A stretch of DNA of 44,357 nucleotides from NCBI GenBank assembly GCA_022827185.1, contig JAJDTM010000034.1, positions 1 through 44,357 of the forward strand. Direction: 5' to 3'. The translations under genes and the position numbers were made by a program. This document shows, piece after piece, positions 1-8,657 of the stretch (within the stretch, counting starts at the first letter, position 1; the number at the start of each line of letters is the position of its first letter). Under the pieces are notes generated by a model that was not told the DNA's origin, searched no databases, and worked only from the letters and a program-made list of their open reading frames with translations. Source of the DNA: Candidatus Poribacteria bacterium. Its GTDB lineage: Bacteria > Poribacteria > WGA-4E > WGA-3G.

Positions 1-2
1 TC

Positions 3-125
3 TTGTTTTTACCGCCGTATTCTCCAGAGTTGAATCCGATTGAAAAGGATTTCGCTAACATCAAGCGGAGGCGTCAATATAACGCTGAGGCATCTATTGA
101 TGATATTATAAAAGTGTATAATTAA
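3..125 (+). CDS. IS630-family transposase, C-terminal fragment (cut by window edge)
   Basis: The frame running in from the left edge encodes the last 40 residues of a DDE transposase. It contains PPYSPELNPIE, the block that carries the final catalytic Glu of IS630/Tc1-mariner type transposases, followed by a basic helix (IKRRRQ) and the stop at 123-125. Only the tail is in the window, so I cannot tell whether the rest is intact. Its stop overlaps the stop of the convergent lipoprotein gene by a few bases, and no terminal inverted repeat is visible between the two. The family assignment is firm from the motif; activity is unknown. Confidence 0.85.
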   Translation: MFLPPYSPELNPIEKDFANIKRRRQYNAEASIDDIIKVYN

Positions 126-706
126 TTACGGGATTCACTAAAATAGAATTCTGGCACTTGAGATAAGCTTTTATTCTGGTCTACCGGGAACGGTTCGCCG
201 GTAAGTAGTGAATATCTTACGGGGCCGTCGTTATAGAGTATGAAGTAAAAGCCATATTCTGCGAAAGATGTTCTGTATGTTGTCTGCATGAATTTTCGTA
301 GGTCTGGGTGCTTGGCTGTCATGAGTAAAAGGATACGTCGTGCGTTGATAAAGTGCTTTTCTTCTACGGCTGCGTTGCCTACAATCGCGATGCCTTCAGC
401 GTCTATGTATCTGTTATAGTAGGCTGTTTGCACTGCCTGCTGGTTCTGAATGCTGACCTCAATCGGTTCTTCTCCAAAGTGCGCCTTCCACTGTTCTATT
501 TCACCGCGACGCTGATAAGAATAGTATCGATTTCTAAATTCAAATTCTATCTGTCGGTGCATGACGCTTAAAATATCATCGGGTACGACTGTGTGGACGA
601 CTGGGTTGCCCTCGGTTTCGTACAAAAGTATGTCGGTGAGGTCGTTTTCTGCACACCCATAAATCGTGAAAAAGATTATGAACATCAAAAAATAGATATA
701 TTTCAT
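122..706 (-). CDS. Putative lipoprotein of unknown function
   Basis: A 194-residue protein begins with a lysine, a hydrophobic stretch (IYFLMFIIFF) and a Cys in the context TIYGC, which resembles a lipobox; that suggests export and lipid anchoring at about residue 19. I chose the ATG at 706, preceded by GAGAA. A TTG two codons upstream is the alternative. The mature part is mixed alpha/beta, rich in Tyr and Arg, with no motif I recognise. It lies 41 bases downstream of the sulfatase on the same strand and may be co-transcribed with it. Its 3' end overlaps the transposase stop, so the transposon inserted next to it may have altered its C-terminus. Function unknown. Confidence 0.7.
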   Translation of the reverse strand: MKYIYFLMFIIFFTIYGCAENDLTDILLYETEGNPVVHTVVPDDILSVMHRQIEFEFRNRYYSYQRRGEIEQWKAHFGEEPIEVSIQNQQAVQTAYYNRYIDAEGIAIVGNAAVEEKHFINARRILLLMTAKHPDLRKFMQTTYRTSFAEYGFYFILYNDGPVRYSLLTGEPFPVDQNKSLSQVPEFYFSESRN

Positions 707-747
707 TTTCAATTCTCATGAGTCGTGTCGATATAGCGTCACTCCGT

Positions 748-2259
748 TTATGCTCCTGAAGTCCGCGGCATCCACAACGGTTCTTTCCCCATCTCTGCAA
801 ACAGCAGTTTCATCACCAAATCTGCCTTCAACGCCGCATGTTCCGCGGAATTCCACAGGTTCTTAACCTCTCCAGGATCCTCTTTCAGATCAAACAACTC
901 ACCGTAGTCTCGGTTGTAATAGACGGTCAGTTTATAACGGTCATCAACGTAGGTTTTGACGTGTACCGTTGTCGGTTCATGACGATTTTCGACGAGGATA
1001 TGGTCGCGTGCCTGTTCCGCTTGTCCCGACCAGACCGGCATCTGATCTACACCCGTCATCGGACGTGGAATATCAATACCCGTGGCACTCAAGAACGAGG
1101 GTGCTAAATCTACCAGCGTCTGCAACGCTTCCGACTGTTTCCCCGCGGGTACAACTCCAGGATACCGCGCGATGAAGGGCACTCGGATGACATCCTCGTA
1201 GTGGAACGCACCTTTTGCGATGAGACCGTGCTGTCCGTAAAAATGCCCGTGGTCGGACGTGAACACAACCAACGTATTCTCTGCCAGTCCGAGTGCGTCG
1301 AGTTTTGCCAAGATTTTCCCGATGTACTTGTCCATCAAGCTCACCATGCCGTAATAGACAGCAATATCTTTGGCGAGTTCGTCGCGGTCACGTAAATGCG
1401 ATCTGAATCCATGAACCCCTTTCCCACTTTCGCGCCAAGCAGAGAAATCGGGTTTTTGTTGTTGCGTTAATTGGAAATGCAGCGGGTTGTTGTCGTGTTC
1501 TCCTTCCGTCACAGACGGCACTGTCAATTCTGCCGGGTCGTACATCGTATCCCACGGTTCTGGCACAAGATATTTCGGATGCGGATCGAAGAAGCTCGCC
1601 CAGAGGAAAAAGTTCTCACCGTTCTGCTGATACGTTTCCATGAGTGCGTTTGTGCGTTCCGCAATCCATGTATCGTAGTGGTATTCTTCTGGGATGGGCC
1701 ACTTTCGATATTGCCCGCGTGCGTTCCCTGTCGGCGGTGCGAAGTAATCCCGCCAATTGGTGCAACCGTTCTCTTCCATCCAGATGGCATAGTGCTGTCC
1801 GACGTGTGCTTCATCGGCGTGGTTGCGTGCGAGTTCGACGTGTTCAAATCCGTAAAACGGTTCGTTGAAACTCCGCCAGAAATTCAAGTCTTGAAGAATC
1901 GGATACGATTCCAGAGACGGAAATTCCTCTGTGCCGTGCAGAGGTTGGAAATGTGCTTTTCCGACGAGCGCAGTGCGGTAGTCTGCATCCATGAAGTCTT
2001 CACCAACAGTGTGTTCATCTTCAGAGAGTTTTGTGCCGAGAGACCAAGCACCGTGCTGGCTCGGATACTTCCCTGTGATAATAGAAGCCCGCGTCGGTGT
2101 GCAGGTAGGATTCGGGCAGTATGCCCTATTGAAAAGTGTCCCTTGCTGTGCCAAGGTATCTAAGTGAGGTGTCTGGATTTCGGGGTTAAGGCAACCCAAA
2201 GTATTCCAATGCTGCTGGTCGCTGGTAATAAGTAAGATATTAGGTCTGGTTTCAGGCAT
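748..2259 (-). CDS. Type I sulfatase (arylsulfatase/choline-sulfatase-like)
   Basis: A 503-residue alkaline-phosphatase-superfamily sulfatase that would hydrolyse sulfate esters. The metal-binding N-terminus reads NILLITSDQQ (residues 7-16). The core motif CTPTR (C-x-P-x-R, near residue 52) holds the Cys that is converted to formylglycine in this family. GKAHF and FTSDHGHFYGQHG supply further active-site and metal ligands, and the C-terminal YGELFDLKEDPGE block is typical. Start chosen at the ATG at 2259, which has AAGGA at correct spacing; an upstream in-frame start would add 23 unlike residues. There is no clear signal peptide, so a cytoplasmic location is likely. The substrate cannot be read from the sequence. 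Confidence 0.93.
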   Translation of the reverse strand: MPETRPNILLITSDQQHWNTLGCLNPEIQTPHLDTLAQQGTLFNRAYCPNPTCTPTRASIITGKYPSQHGAWSLGTKLSEDEHTVGEDFMDADYRTALVGKAHFQPLHGTEEFPSLESYPILQDLNFWRSFNEPFYGFEHVELARNHADEAHVGQHYAIWMEENGCTNWRDYFAPPTGNARGQYRKWPIPEEYHYDTWIAERTNALMETYQQNGENFFLWASFFDPHPKYLVPEPWDTMYDPAELTVPSVTEGEHDNNPLHFQLTQQQKPDFSAWRESGKGVHGFRSHLRDRDELAKDIAVYYGMVSLMDKYIGKILAKLDALGLAENTLVVFTSDHGHFYGQHGLIAKGAFHYEDVIRVPFIARYPGVVPAGKQSEALQTLVDLAPSFLSATGIDIPRPMTGVDQMPVWSGQAEQARDHILVENRHEPTTVHVKTYVDDRYKLTVYYNRDYGELFDLKEDPGEVKNLWNSAEHAALKADLVMKLLFAEMGKEPLWMPRTSGA

Positions 2260-2295
2260 GCTGTTTTCCTTTGTTGTGTATTTATTGATAAAATC

Positions 2296-2324
2296 AGCAT
2301 AGCACTTTACAGCGAATAATTCAA
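2296..2324 (-). promoter_or_regulatory. Predicted sigma70-type promoter for the first sulfatase
   Basis: On the minus strand TTGAAT is followed after 17 bases by TATGCT, with TGC directly before it (extended -10). It lies about 36 bases upstream of the sulfatase start. The same TGCTATGCT core occurs upstream of the third sulfatase. Confidence 0.5.
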
Positions 2325-2333
2325 GCAAAATGC

Positions 2334-2361
2334 TGTAGGAGCGAGCTCCAGCTCGCGACCG
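2334..2361. repeat. GTAGGAGCGAGCT-type palindromic repeat
   Basis: The unit begins TGTAGGAGCGAGCT and folds back on AGCTCGC (GCGAGCT-CC-AGCTCGC). Two related copies lie at 32409-32472. It is a short intergenic palindrome similar in style to REP elements. Here it sits between two divergent promoters. Confidence 0.7.
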
Positions 2362-2380
2362 TTCACGCTGTTAAATTCGG

Positions 2381-2409
2381 TTGACATCCTCTGTGGAACG
2401 TGTTACTAT
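2381..2409 (+). promoter_or_regulatory. Predicted sigma70-type promoter for the FRG/TPR genes
   Basis: A perfect TTGACA is followed after 17 bases by TACTAT. It lies 33 bases upstream of the ATG of the FRG-domain gene, so transcription of the broken FRG gene and the downstream TPR gene is plausible. Confidence 0.6.
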
Positions 2410-2442
2410 TTTAAGCAGCATTGTGATCGTAAAGGAAAGTGG

Positions 2443-3186
2443 ATGGACAAAGAAAACCAAAACGAGCCAAGCACAGTTGATGGAATCCTCCGAAAAATAG
2501 AAGAAAAAGCCGATACTGGGGAATATCTTTACCGCGGCGAACCTGAACACTATGCCGAAGCTCCTTATTATGGAAAGGTCTCCTCAAAACTGTATTGAGA
2601 TTTCCTTGAACGCGAGGACTTTGACGTTGAAGCAGAGCGCTTTGATATAGAAGTCGTTCAGGAAGCAATGTTGAGCGCGGCAAGAAGATTTTTCCGAAAA
2701 ACAGTTCAAGATTTTGAGATCCTCGCTGAAATCCAACACTACGGTGGTAAGACCAACCTCATAGATTTCACAACGGATTATCTCATCGCGCTCTTTATGG
2801 TTTGTGATCGTGAGGAGTCCCTTGGCAAAGATGGCAGAATCATCTTGCAAGCAAAAGAATTAATAGATCCCTACATTGAAGAACCCTATGAGCCAGTAAA
2901 TCGGGTTATTGCCCAGAAGAGCGTATTTGTTAGGCATCCCGATGGCTTTATTCTACCTAACGAGGACGATGTTATCAATATTCCCGCGAACCTCAAAAAG
3001 CCTATCCGTGAACATCTGGAGAGGTATCACGGTGTCTCCGCCGAAACAGTCTACAACGACCTTCATGGCTTTATTAAAGATCAAGATGTCCATTTAGAGA
3101 CTTACGTAGATTTCTATATAGGGTCAACTGAGGCACAAGAAGGAGATTCAGAAAATGGCGATCCAGAAGAAATTAGCACACTATGA
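2443..3186 (+). pseudogene. FRG-domain protein interrupted by an in-frame TGA
   Basis: Reading from the ATG at 2443 gives 51 codons, then TGA at 2596-2598, then an open frame in the same phase to 3186. The product would be 247 residues. Both halves carry FRG-domain marks: YRGEPEHY (residues 30-37) before the stop, and QHYGGKTNLIDFTTDYLIALF after it. The stop stands where FRG relatives commonly have Arg (S-x-L-Y-R), so a single CGA-to-TGA transition explains it. FRG domains have no firmly known biochemical role, and many occur with TPR or other repeats. A good promoter and an overlapping TPR gene suggest the locus was recently functional. The downstream half could only be made by readthrough or internal initiation. 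I found no convincing SECIS-like hairpin after this TGA. Confidence 0.75.
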
Positions 3187-4294
3187 AAAAGCTATAAAAC
3201 ACCTTAGTAGAGCCATTGAACGAAGCCCTGGTTTTGTCCAAGCCTACATTCGCCGCGGCGATGTTTACCGTAAAATGAATAAATTTGATTTGGCGATTGC
3301 GGACCATACACAAGCGACTCGCCTTACCCGAAGACCTCATGAGGCCTATTGCGGACGAGGGCTCGTTTATGAGGCCAAAGGTCAGATTGACGAGGCAATT
3401 AAGGACTTTACCACCGCGATACACAGGAGCCGCAGCTACGATTGGGACTATCCCGAAGCATATTACCATCGTGGCAACGCTTATGTCACCAAAGGCGAGG
3501 TTGACTTGGCGATTGAAGATTACAACGCTGCAATAAAACTGAATCCAGATTATACGAATGCCTATATTAAGCGCGGTATCACTTACGCTAGTGTAGGTGA
3601 AATTGACATAGCGATTGAAGACTATAATAACGCGATAAGACGAAACCGGCAACTTGCTGACGCTTATTACCACCGTGGTAACGCTTATAGCCTTAAGGGC
3701 GAAGTAGATTTCGCGATCGCAAACTATGGTAAAGCAATAGAACTGAACCCCAACGATACCTATGCCTATCGCAAACTCGGCGATGTTTATTTTCTCCAAG
3801 GTGATTTTGAGTCTGCTATTGCAAACTATAACACGGCAATAAAATTGAGTCCAAATGATGCACATGCCTATCACTTTCGCGGTTTTGTTTATTTCCTCCA
3901 AGGTAATTTTGACATGGCTCTTGCGGATTATGCAAAGGCATTAGAATTAAAACCCGATTATGTTCAAGTCTATTACACCCGCGCCAGGACCTGGTTATAC
4001 CAAAAGGAATGGGAGAAAGCTAAAGAAGATCTAACATTTGCACAAAAAAAGGGATTAAATATTTTTGCCTTGTTTCGTAAAGCTTATGGTAGTGTGGCAA
4101 ACTTTGAACAGGTGAATAATGTTGAATTGCCAGAGGAGATAGTTGAGCTGTTGGCTAAGCAGGATGGACAATCTCAAACTTTACCTGAGACAAAATCCCT
4201 ATTACAGGGTCCGAGCCGGATGGGGTATAGCGAAGACATCGCTACAATGCTGAGGAAACAAGATGGATCAACGCAAGCTTATCTGCATGGATAA
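3155..4294 (+). CDS. Tetratricopeptide-repeat protein
   Basis: A 379-residue protein made almost wholly of about eight 34-residue TPR units, each with the pattern AYxxRGxxYxxxGxxDxAIxDYxxAIxLxP. The first unit lacks its first helix. A short tail of about 80 residues follows, containing LPEEIVELL. TPRs are protein-interaction scaffolds; no catalytic domain is present and no signal peptide is seen. The start has AAGGAG nine bases upstream, within the end of the FRG gene, so the two overlap by 32 bases and are probably translationally coupled. Since TPRs are often fused to FRG domains, this may be the C-terminal part of a split FRG-TPR protein. The half repeat at the N-terminus fits that idea. 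Confidence 0.85.
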   Translation: MAIQKKLAHYEKAIKHLSRAIERSPGFVQAYIRRGDVYRKMNKFDLAIADHTQATRLTRRPHEAYCGRGLVYEAKGQIDEAIKDFTTAIHRSRSYDWDYPEAYYHRGNAYVTKGEVDLAIEDYNAAIKLNPDYTNAYIKRGITYASVGEIDIAIEDYNNAIRRNRQLADAYYHRGNAYSLKGEVDFAIANYGKAIELNPNDTYAYRKLGDVYFLQGDFESAIANYNTAIKLSPNDAHAYHFRGFVYFLQGNFDMALADYAKALELKPDYVQVYYTRARTWLYQKEWEKAKEDLTFAQKKGLNIFALFRKAYGSVANFEQVNNVELPEEIVELLAKQDGQSQTLPETKSLLQGPSRMGYSEDIATMLRKQDGSTQAYLHG

Positions 4295-4325
4295 GCCGTG
4301 TTCACGCTAAAAATTTAGAAATACT

Positions 4326-5738
4326 ATGCCCTCAAAAAAACATCCCAATCTCCTCATTATCATGTCCGACGAGCACGCACCGATGTACAGCGGTCCCTAC
4401 CGACACCCGCTCGTCCAAACACCACACATGGATAGACTCGCTGAAGATGGCGTTACCTTCACGAACGCTTACTGCAATTCACCGCTCTGTATGCCGTCTC
4501 GGATGTCGTTTATGACAGGTCGGTATATCCACAAAATCGGTGCGTGGGATAACGCTGCACCCCTGCGTCCAGATGCTGTCACATGGGCACATCTCCTACG
4601 CTCGGAGGGGTACGATGTTGTGCTTTCTGGGAAACAACACTTCGGTGGGATGGATCAGCTCCACGGATTTCGTGCCCAACTCGCCCGCGACCTACACGCA
4701 GAACGGCAGCATGGACTTTCGGATTGGGATAACGGCACACCACCCGCAAACCGTCCATGGCAAGGACTCGCACAGGCACGTCCGGGAACAACTGAGGAAA
4801 TTGCGGTTGATGACCTCGCAGAGACAGAGGCTTTGGCGTATCTCCGGGACCCAGCACGGCAGGAGCAACCGTGGGCACTCAATGTGTCGTTTATCGCGCC
4901 CCATTTCCCGCTCATCGTACCGCAACGGTTTTGGGACCTCTATCCGCTTGATGAGATTGATCTCCCCAACATTCCAGAAGGACACCTCGAAAACCAGCAT
5001 CCCGTCTACCAACGGATGCGGCGCATGTTCGGTTGTGTTGATTTTCCAGAAGAACTCGTCCGTCGTGGAAGAGCAGGTTATTACGGCTTGATTACCTATC
5101 TTGACGAAAAGATTGGCAACTTGCTCAGGATGCTTGAGGAGACTGGACAGTTGGAGAATACAATCGTCATCTATACCAGCGACCACGGTGAAATGAACGG
5201 CGAGCACGGTATGTGGCGCAAATCAAATTTCTATGAGGCATCCGCTCGCGTTCCGCTACAGATTATGTTCCCTGACCGACTATCCGCGGGTAAACGGATT
5301 GATGAAGTGGTTTCACTCGTAGACCTGACAGCAACGCTCATTGATACTGCAGGCGCGCAGTCTATAAATCAACCTGATGGGGACAGTCTGTTGCCTTTGA
5401 TACGGGGTGACGAAAGCGATTGGAAAGATTTTGCGTTCTCCGAATACCTTGCACACGGCGTTCAGCGACCGATGGCGATGCTGCGGAAGGGACACTATAA
5501 ATTCAACTATAGCCTCGGCGACCTACCAGAACTTTATGACATCGTTAACGATCCGGATGAGTTTCGGAATCTCGCCACTGACGAGGCATATCAAACGATT
5601 TGCCAAGAACTTGAAACGCAATTGTTAAAAGAGTGGGATCCTGTTGAAATCGAAGAACAGGTTCGTGCAAGCCAAAAAGCCCGTATTCTGATCGACCAAG
5701 TCACTGATGGACAATGGAGAAAGTTTCCTGACCCGTAG
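4326..5738 (+). CDS. Type I sulfatase
   Basis: A 470-residue sulfatase with N-terminal NLLIIMSDEHAP, the formylglycine motif CMPSR near residue 57 followed by SFMTGRY, GKQHFGG, and the metal-ligand block TSDHGEMNGEHGMWRK. The C-terminal ELYDIVNDPDEFRNLA segment is the usual end of the catalytic domain. No signal peptide is seen. It starts 31 bases after the TPR gene, with no strong ribosome site. It is only distantly similar to the other two sulfatases in motif detail, so the three are not recent tandem copies. The substrate is unknown; choline-sulfatase-like and glycan sulfatases share these motifs. Confidence 0.93.
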   Translation: MPSKKHPNLLIIMSDEHAPMYSGPYRHPLVQTPHMDRLAEDGVTFTNAYCNSPLCMPSRMSFMTGRYIHKIGAWDNAAPLRPDAVTWAHLLRSEGYDVVLSGKQHFGGMDQLHGFRAQLARDLHAERQHGLSDWDNGTPPANRPWQGLAQARPGTTEEIAVDDLAETEALAYLRDPARQEQPWALNVSFIAPHFPLIVPQRFWDLYPLDEIDLPNIPEGHLENQHPVYQRMRRMFGCVDFPEELVRRGRAGYYGLITYLDEKIGNLLRMLEETGQLENTIVIYTSDHGEMNGEHGMWRKSNFYEASARVPLQIMFPDRLSAGKRIDEVVSLVDLTATLIDTAGAQSINQPDGDSLLPLIRGDESDWKDFAFSEYLAHGVQRPMAMLRKGHYKFNYSLGDLPELYDIVNDPDEFRNLATDEAYQTICQELETQLLKEWDPVEIEEQVRASQKARILIDQVTDGQWRKFPDP

Positions 5739-5983
5739 CCAACCACAGGCCCGGTAGGTTCGGTTTCCTAACCGAACCGGATTCGCGAAAAGCGGCGCGA
5801 AACCTAAGAATTTTTTAAAAGAAGTCATATTGAGTAAAACATGAGGATGTGGTGAAATAGGGGAAGAACGGGAGATAATTTGTGTCCTTTTCTTTCTGTC
5901 TTAGATCCCCATTTACTTTACATTCTTAGCCCTTACTCGCTATGAGTTCAAACTAAATGGTCCTGCGACTTGCGAGTTTTGCC
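5739..5983. other. Intergenic region between second and third sulfatase genes
   Basis: Together with the promoter at 5984-6012 this gap is about 318 bases. It begins with the CCGGTAGG palindrome and a second small hairpin (TTCGCG...CGCGAA, about 5782-5802), followed by a T/A-rich tract that could terminate the upstream gene. I see no coding potential in the rest. Confidence 0.6.
5751..5780. repeat. CCGGTAGG palindromic repeat
   Basis: The arms GGTTCGGTT and AACCGAACC pair around a CCT loop, and the unit starts CCGGTAGG. Related copies are at 43820-43846 and 43868-43897. The position just after a stop codon suggests it may also act as a transcription-ending hairpin. Confidence 0.75.
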
Positions 5984-6012
5984 TTGAAGAATCTGCTCGG
6001 ATGTGCTATGCT
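5984..6012 (+). promoter_or_regulatory. Predicted extended -10 promoter for the third sulfatase
   Basis: TTGAAG is followed after 17 bases by TATGCT, preceded by TGC, which gives the same TGCTATGCT core seen before the first sulfatase. The start codon is 44 bases further on. Confidence 0.5.
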
Positions 6013-6056
6013 GAAGGCATCATAGATCGAAAAAATTCTTGCCTCGGAGTGTGGTA

Positions 6057-7478
6057 ATGTCTCGTTCAATCAAAAAACGTCCCAATCTTGTCTATGTCTT
6101 CGCGGATCAACTCCGTTACCAATCGTGCGGCTATGCTGGAGATACTCGTGCACGCACGCCTAATATGGATCGACTTGCGACAGAGGGTGCGAATTTCTGC
6201 AACGCTGTCTCTGGCAGTCCGATGTGTGCACCCTATCGCGCCTCGCTTTTCACCGGCAAATACGCCAGTAGCACCGGTATGGCGATTAATGAACTCCGCA
6301 TGAATCCGAATCACGACTGCTTTGGACACGTTTTGCATCGAAACGGGTACCAGACGAGTTACATCGGGAAATGGCATCTGTGGGCAAATCAATTAGGCAG
6401 GCACAATGATCCCCAGAATTCCTATATTCCACCCGGAGAGCATCGACTCGGTTTCGATGGAGAGTGGTCTGCGTACAATTTTCATCATCTCTATTTCGAC
6501 ACGTATTACCACAAGGACTCGCCTGAAAAAATTGTACTGCCTGGCTATGAACCAGATGGACAAACCGATTTAGCAATTGATTATCTACAAAGGGCATCAA
6601 CAGCAGACGACCCTTTCGCACTTTTCCTCTCAATCGGGACACCCCACGATCCGTGGACCCAGGACAACGTTCCAGCGGCTGATTATGAGATGTTCCGGGA
6701 CGTTGAATTCCCGCTACCGCCAAACTATCGCGGTGAAAACGACCCGTATGGCGATACGTGGGCAATTATGTCCCCTCAACAAAGGTCACAACTGCCTGAA
6801 TGGATGCGCGTCTATTATGCAATGACAACTAATCTGGATCGAAATATCGGGCGATTGTTACAGGCTGTTGATGACCTCGGATTGCGCGACGATACCATCT
6901 TTGTTTTTACCTCCGATCACGGTGAGATGTTTGGTGCCCAAGGTCGCCGAGCGAAGAATATCTTTTATGAGGAAGCAGTGCGCGTTCCGTTTCTGGTGAG
7001 GTGGCAGGGACAAATTCCAGGGGGGCACGTCTCAGACGCATGCCTGAATACACCCGACATCATGCCGACGCTGCTATCCATGCTGAATCTACCGATTCCA
7101 GCGGACGTTGAAGGCACTGATTTAAGCAACGCTGCATTCAACCAACCCACCGATGATCCAGGGGCAGCTTTCATGCAAGGCATGGGATGTACCGCGAAAT
7201 GGGAAGACGGTTACGAGTGGCGGGCACTCCGAACAAAACAATATACCTACGCTATCCATCGTCCAGATCGCAGTGAGAAACTTTTCGATAATATCGCTGA
7301 CCCGTTCCAAACCCGTAATCTGATTGATGCACCCGAATCGACCAAACTCCGAGATCAGTTCCGAATACTATTGCAGCAGCGCATGAATGCACTCAACGAC
7401 ACCTTTGAGGCGTGTACGTGGTATCGTGATAATTGGACTGAGGATCGGGTTATCCTTCGTACGGCGACGTTAACCTAA
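6057..7478 (+). CDS. Type I sulfatase
   Basis: A 473-residue sulfatase with NLVYVFADQLRYQSCG at the N-terminus, the formylglycine motif CAPYR near residue 58 (SPMCAPYRASLFTGKY), GKWHLWAN, and FTSDHGEMFGAQG. The C-terminal EKLFDNIADPFQTRNL is typical of the fold. I start at the ATG at 6057 because GGAG lies eight bases upstream; a TTG six codons earlier would lack this. There is no export signal. A PLP enzyme gene follows after 49 bases with its own strong ribosome site, so the pair may share a transcript. The specific substrate is not evident. Confidence 0.93.
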   Translation: MSRSIKKRPNLVYVFADQLRYQSCGYAGDTRARTPNMDRLATEGANFCNAVSGSPMCAPYRASLFTGKYASSTGMAINELRMNPNHDCFGHVLHRNGYQTSYIGKWHLWANQLGRHNDPQNSYIPPGEHRLGFDGEWSAYNFHHLYFDTYYHKDSPEKIVLPGYEPDGQTDLAIDYLQRASTADDPFALFLSIGTPHDPWTQDNVPAADYEMFRDVEFPLPPNYRGENDPYGDTWAIMSPQQRSQLPEWMRVYYAMTTNLDRNIGRLLQAVDDLGLRDDTIFVFTSDHGEMFGAQGRRAKNIFYEEAVRVPFLVRWQGQIPGGHVSDACLNTPDIMPTLLSMLNLPIPADVEGTDLSNAAFNQPTDDPGAAFMQGMGCTAKWEDGYEWRALRTKQYTYAIHRPDRSEKLFDNIADPFQTRNLIDAPESTKLRDQFRILLQQRMNALNDTFEACTWYRDNWTEDRVILRTATLT

Positions 7479-7527
7479 TTGTGCTAAAAAGTGACCGATA
7501 ATGTTTTAACACGGAAGGAGGTAAGCT

Positions 7528-8637
7528 ATGGATAAGAAATACCGTATTCAGAACGCTGAGACGATACCGAGTCCGTCCCTTGTTGTCTATCTTGCGCAGG
7601 TGCAGCAGAACATTGAACATGCGATCGCTACTGTTAATGGGGATGTCTCAAAGCTAAGACCGCATGCGAAGACCCATAAAACCGCAGAAATTATCGCGAT
7701 GGAACGGGACGCGGGTATCCTTAAGCATAAATGCGCCACATTACGGGAAGCCGAAATGTTAGCACAGAACGGTATTCAGGATATTCTGATTGCCTATCAG
7801 ATGGTAGGACCTAACGTTAACCGTTTTGTATCGCTACAGGGGCAATATCCCGACGCAGATTTCAAGGTTGTCGTTGATCATACAGAAGCAGTGTCCGCAC
7901 TCTCGGCAGAAGTGGCGAAGTTCGGTTTGACGGTCAAAGTCATGCTCGATCTGGATGTAGGGATGAACCGCACAGGCATCCCCGTCGGCGATGCTGCTGT
8001 AGATGTCTACGCGCAGATTGAAGCAGCAGACGGATTACAACCGTGGGGATTGCACGTCTACGATGGACATATCCATGATGAAGATGTCGCCGAGCGGAAA
8101 GCGGCCTGCGACGAAAGTCTTGCACAAGTAGCAGAGATGCAAGATAAACTTACTGCCACAGGACTCGAAGTGCCGTTGATTGTGATGGGCGGTACGCCGA
8201 CATTCCCGATCTATGCGGAGACACCGGATGTAGAGGCATCGCCGGGGACGTTCGTTTTCCATGACCACGGTTACACAACCCGCTATCCCGATCTCGGTTT
8301 TACGCCTGCAGCACTGCTCCTGAGTCGTGTGATTAGTATCCCTACGCCACATCGGATTACCGTTGATTTGGGGCATAAAGCCATCGCCGCGGATCCTGAT
8401 GGCGTGCGGGGTGTCGTTTTGAACGTTGAAAAGGCTGAGGTGAGCATGCAGCACGAGGAGCATTGGGCAATTAACGTCCCAGACAGCACACCGATGCACA
8501 TCGGACAAGAGATTTATGTCTGTCCGACGCATATCTGTCCGTGTGTTGCGCTGCATCCGTTTTATTATCTCGTAGATACCGATGGGTATTGTCGAGGCAC
8601 ATGGGAGGTCACAGCACGCAATCGGAGTGTTGCGTGA
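7528..8637 (+). CDS. D-threonine aldolase / D-serine dehydratase-like PLP enzyme
   Basis: A 369-residue fold-type III PLP protein. The alanine-racemase-type barrel carries the cofactor Lys in LRPHAKTHK near residue 50, and LDLDVGMNRTGI is a family mark. The C-terminal beta domain has VCPTHICPCVAL, where the His and Cys match the metal-binding pair of D-threonine aldolase and D-serine dehydratase. The enzyme would cleave a D-3-hydroxy-amino acid, or dehydrate D-serine, in the cytoplasm. The start has a perfect GGAGG. It lies directly behind a sulfatase and is convergent with a large membrane protein. The family is clear; the exact substrate is not. Confidence 0.88.
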   Translation: MDKKYRIQNAETIPSPSLVVYLAQVQQNIEHAIATVNGDVSKLRPHAKTHKTAEIIAMERDAGILKHKCATLREAEMLAQNGIQDILIAYQMVGPNVNRFVSLQGQYPDADFKVVVDHTEAVSALSAEVAKFGLTVKVMLDLDVGMNRTGIPVGDAAVDVYAQIEAADGLQPWGLHVYDGHIHDEDVAERKAACDESLAQVAEMQDKLTATGLEVPLIVMGGTPTFPIYAETPDVEASPGTFVFHDHGYTTRYPDLGFTPAALLLSRVISIPTPHRITVDLGHKAIAADPDGVRGVVLNVEKAEVSMQHEEHWAINVPDSTPMHIGQEIYVCPTHICPCVALHPFYYLVDTDGYCRGTWEVTARNRSVA

Positions 8638-8657
8638 GTTGGTGTCGGAAAGGACGC

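Noticed and set aside
1471..2163. Plus-strand open frame of 230 codons inside the first sulfatase
   Set aside because: It is antisense to a conserved sulfatase core and its Cys/Val/Arg-rich product has no motif.
2596..2598. TGA in the FRG gene as a second selenocysteine site
   Set aside because: No Cys is expected at this position in the family, the best downstream hairpin is only four pairs with a 12-base loop, and a simple CGA-to-TGA change explains it.
3173..3901. Long minus-strand open frame opposite the TPR gene
   Set aside because: It is the mirror of the regular TPR repeats, has no start site, and its composition follows the plus-strand codons.
5860..5980. Possible tRNA or small RNA gene in the gap before the third sulfatase
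   Set aside because: I could not find a cloverleaf, a T-loop GTTCRA motif in context, or a stable extended fold.
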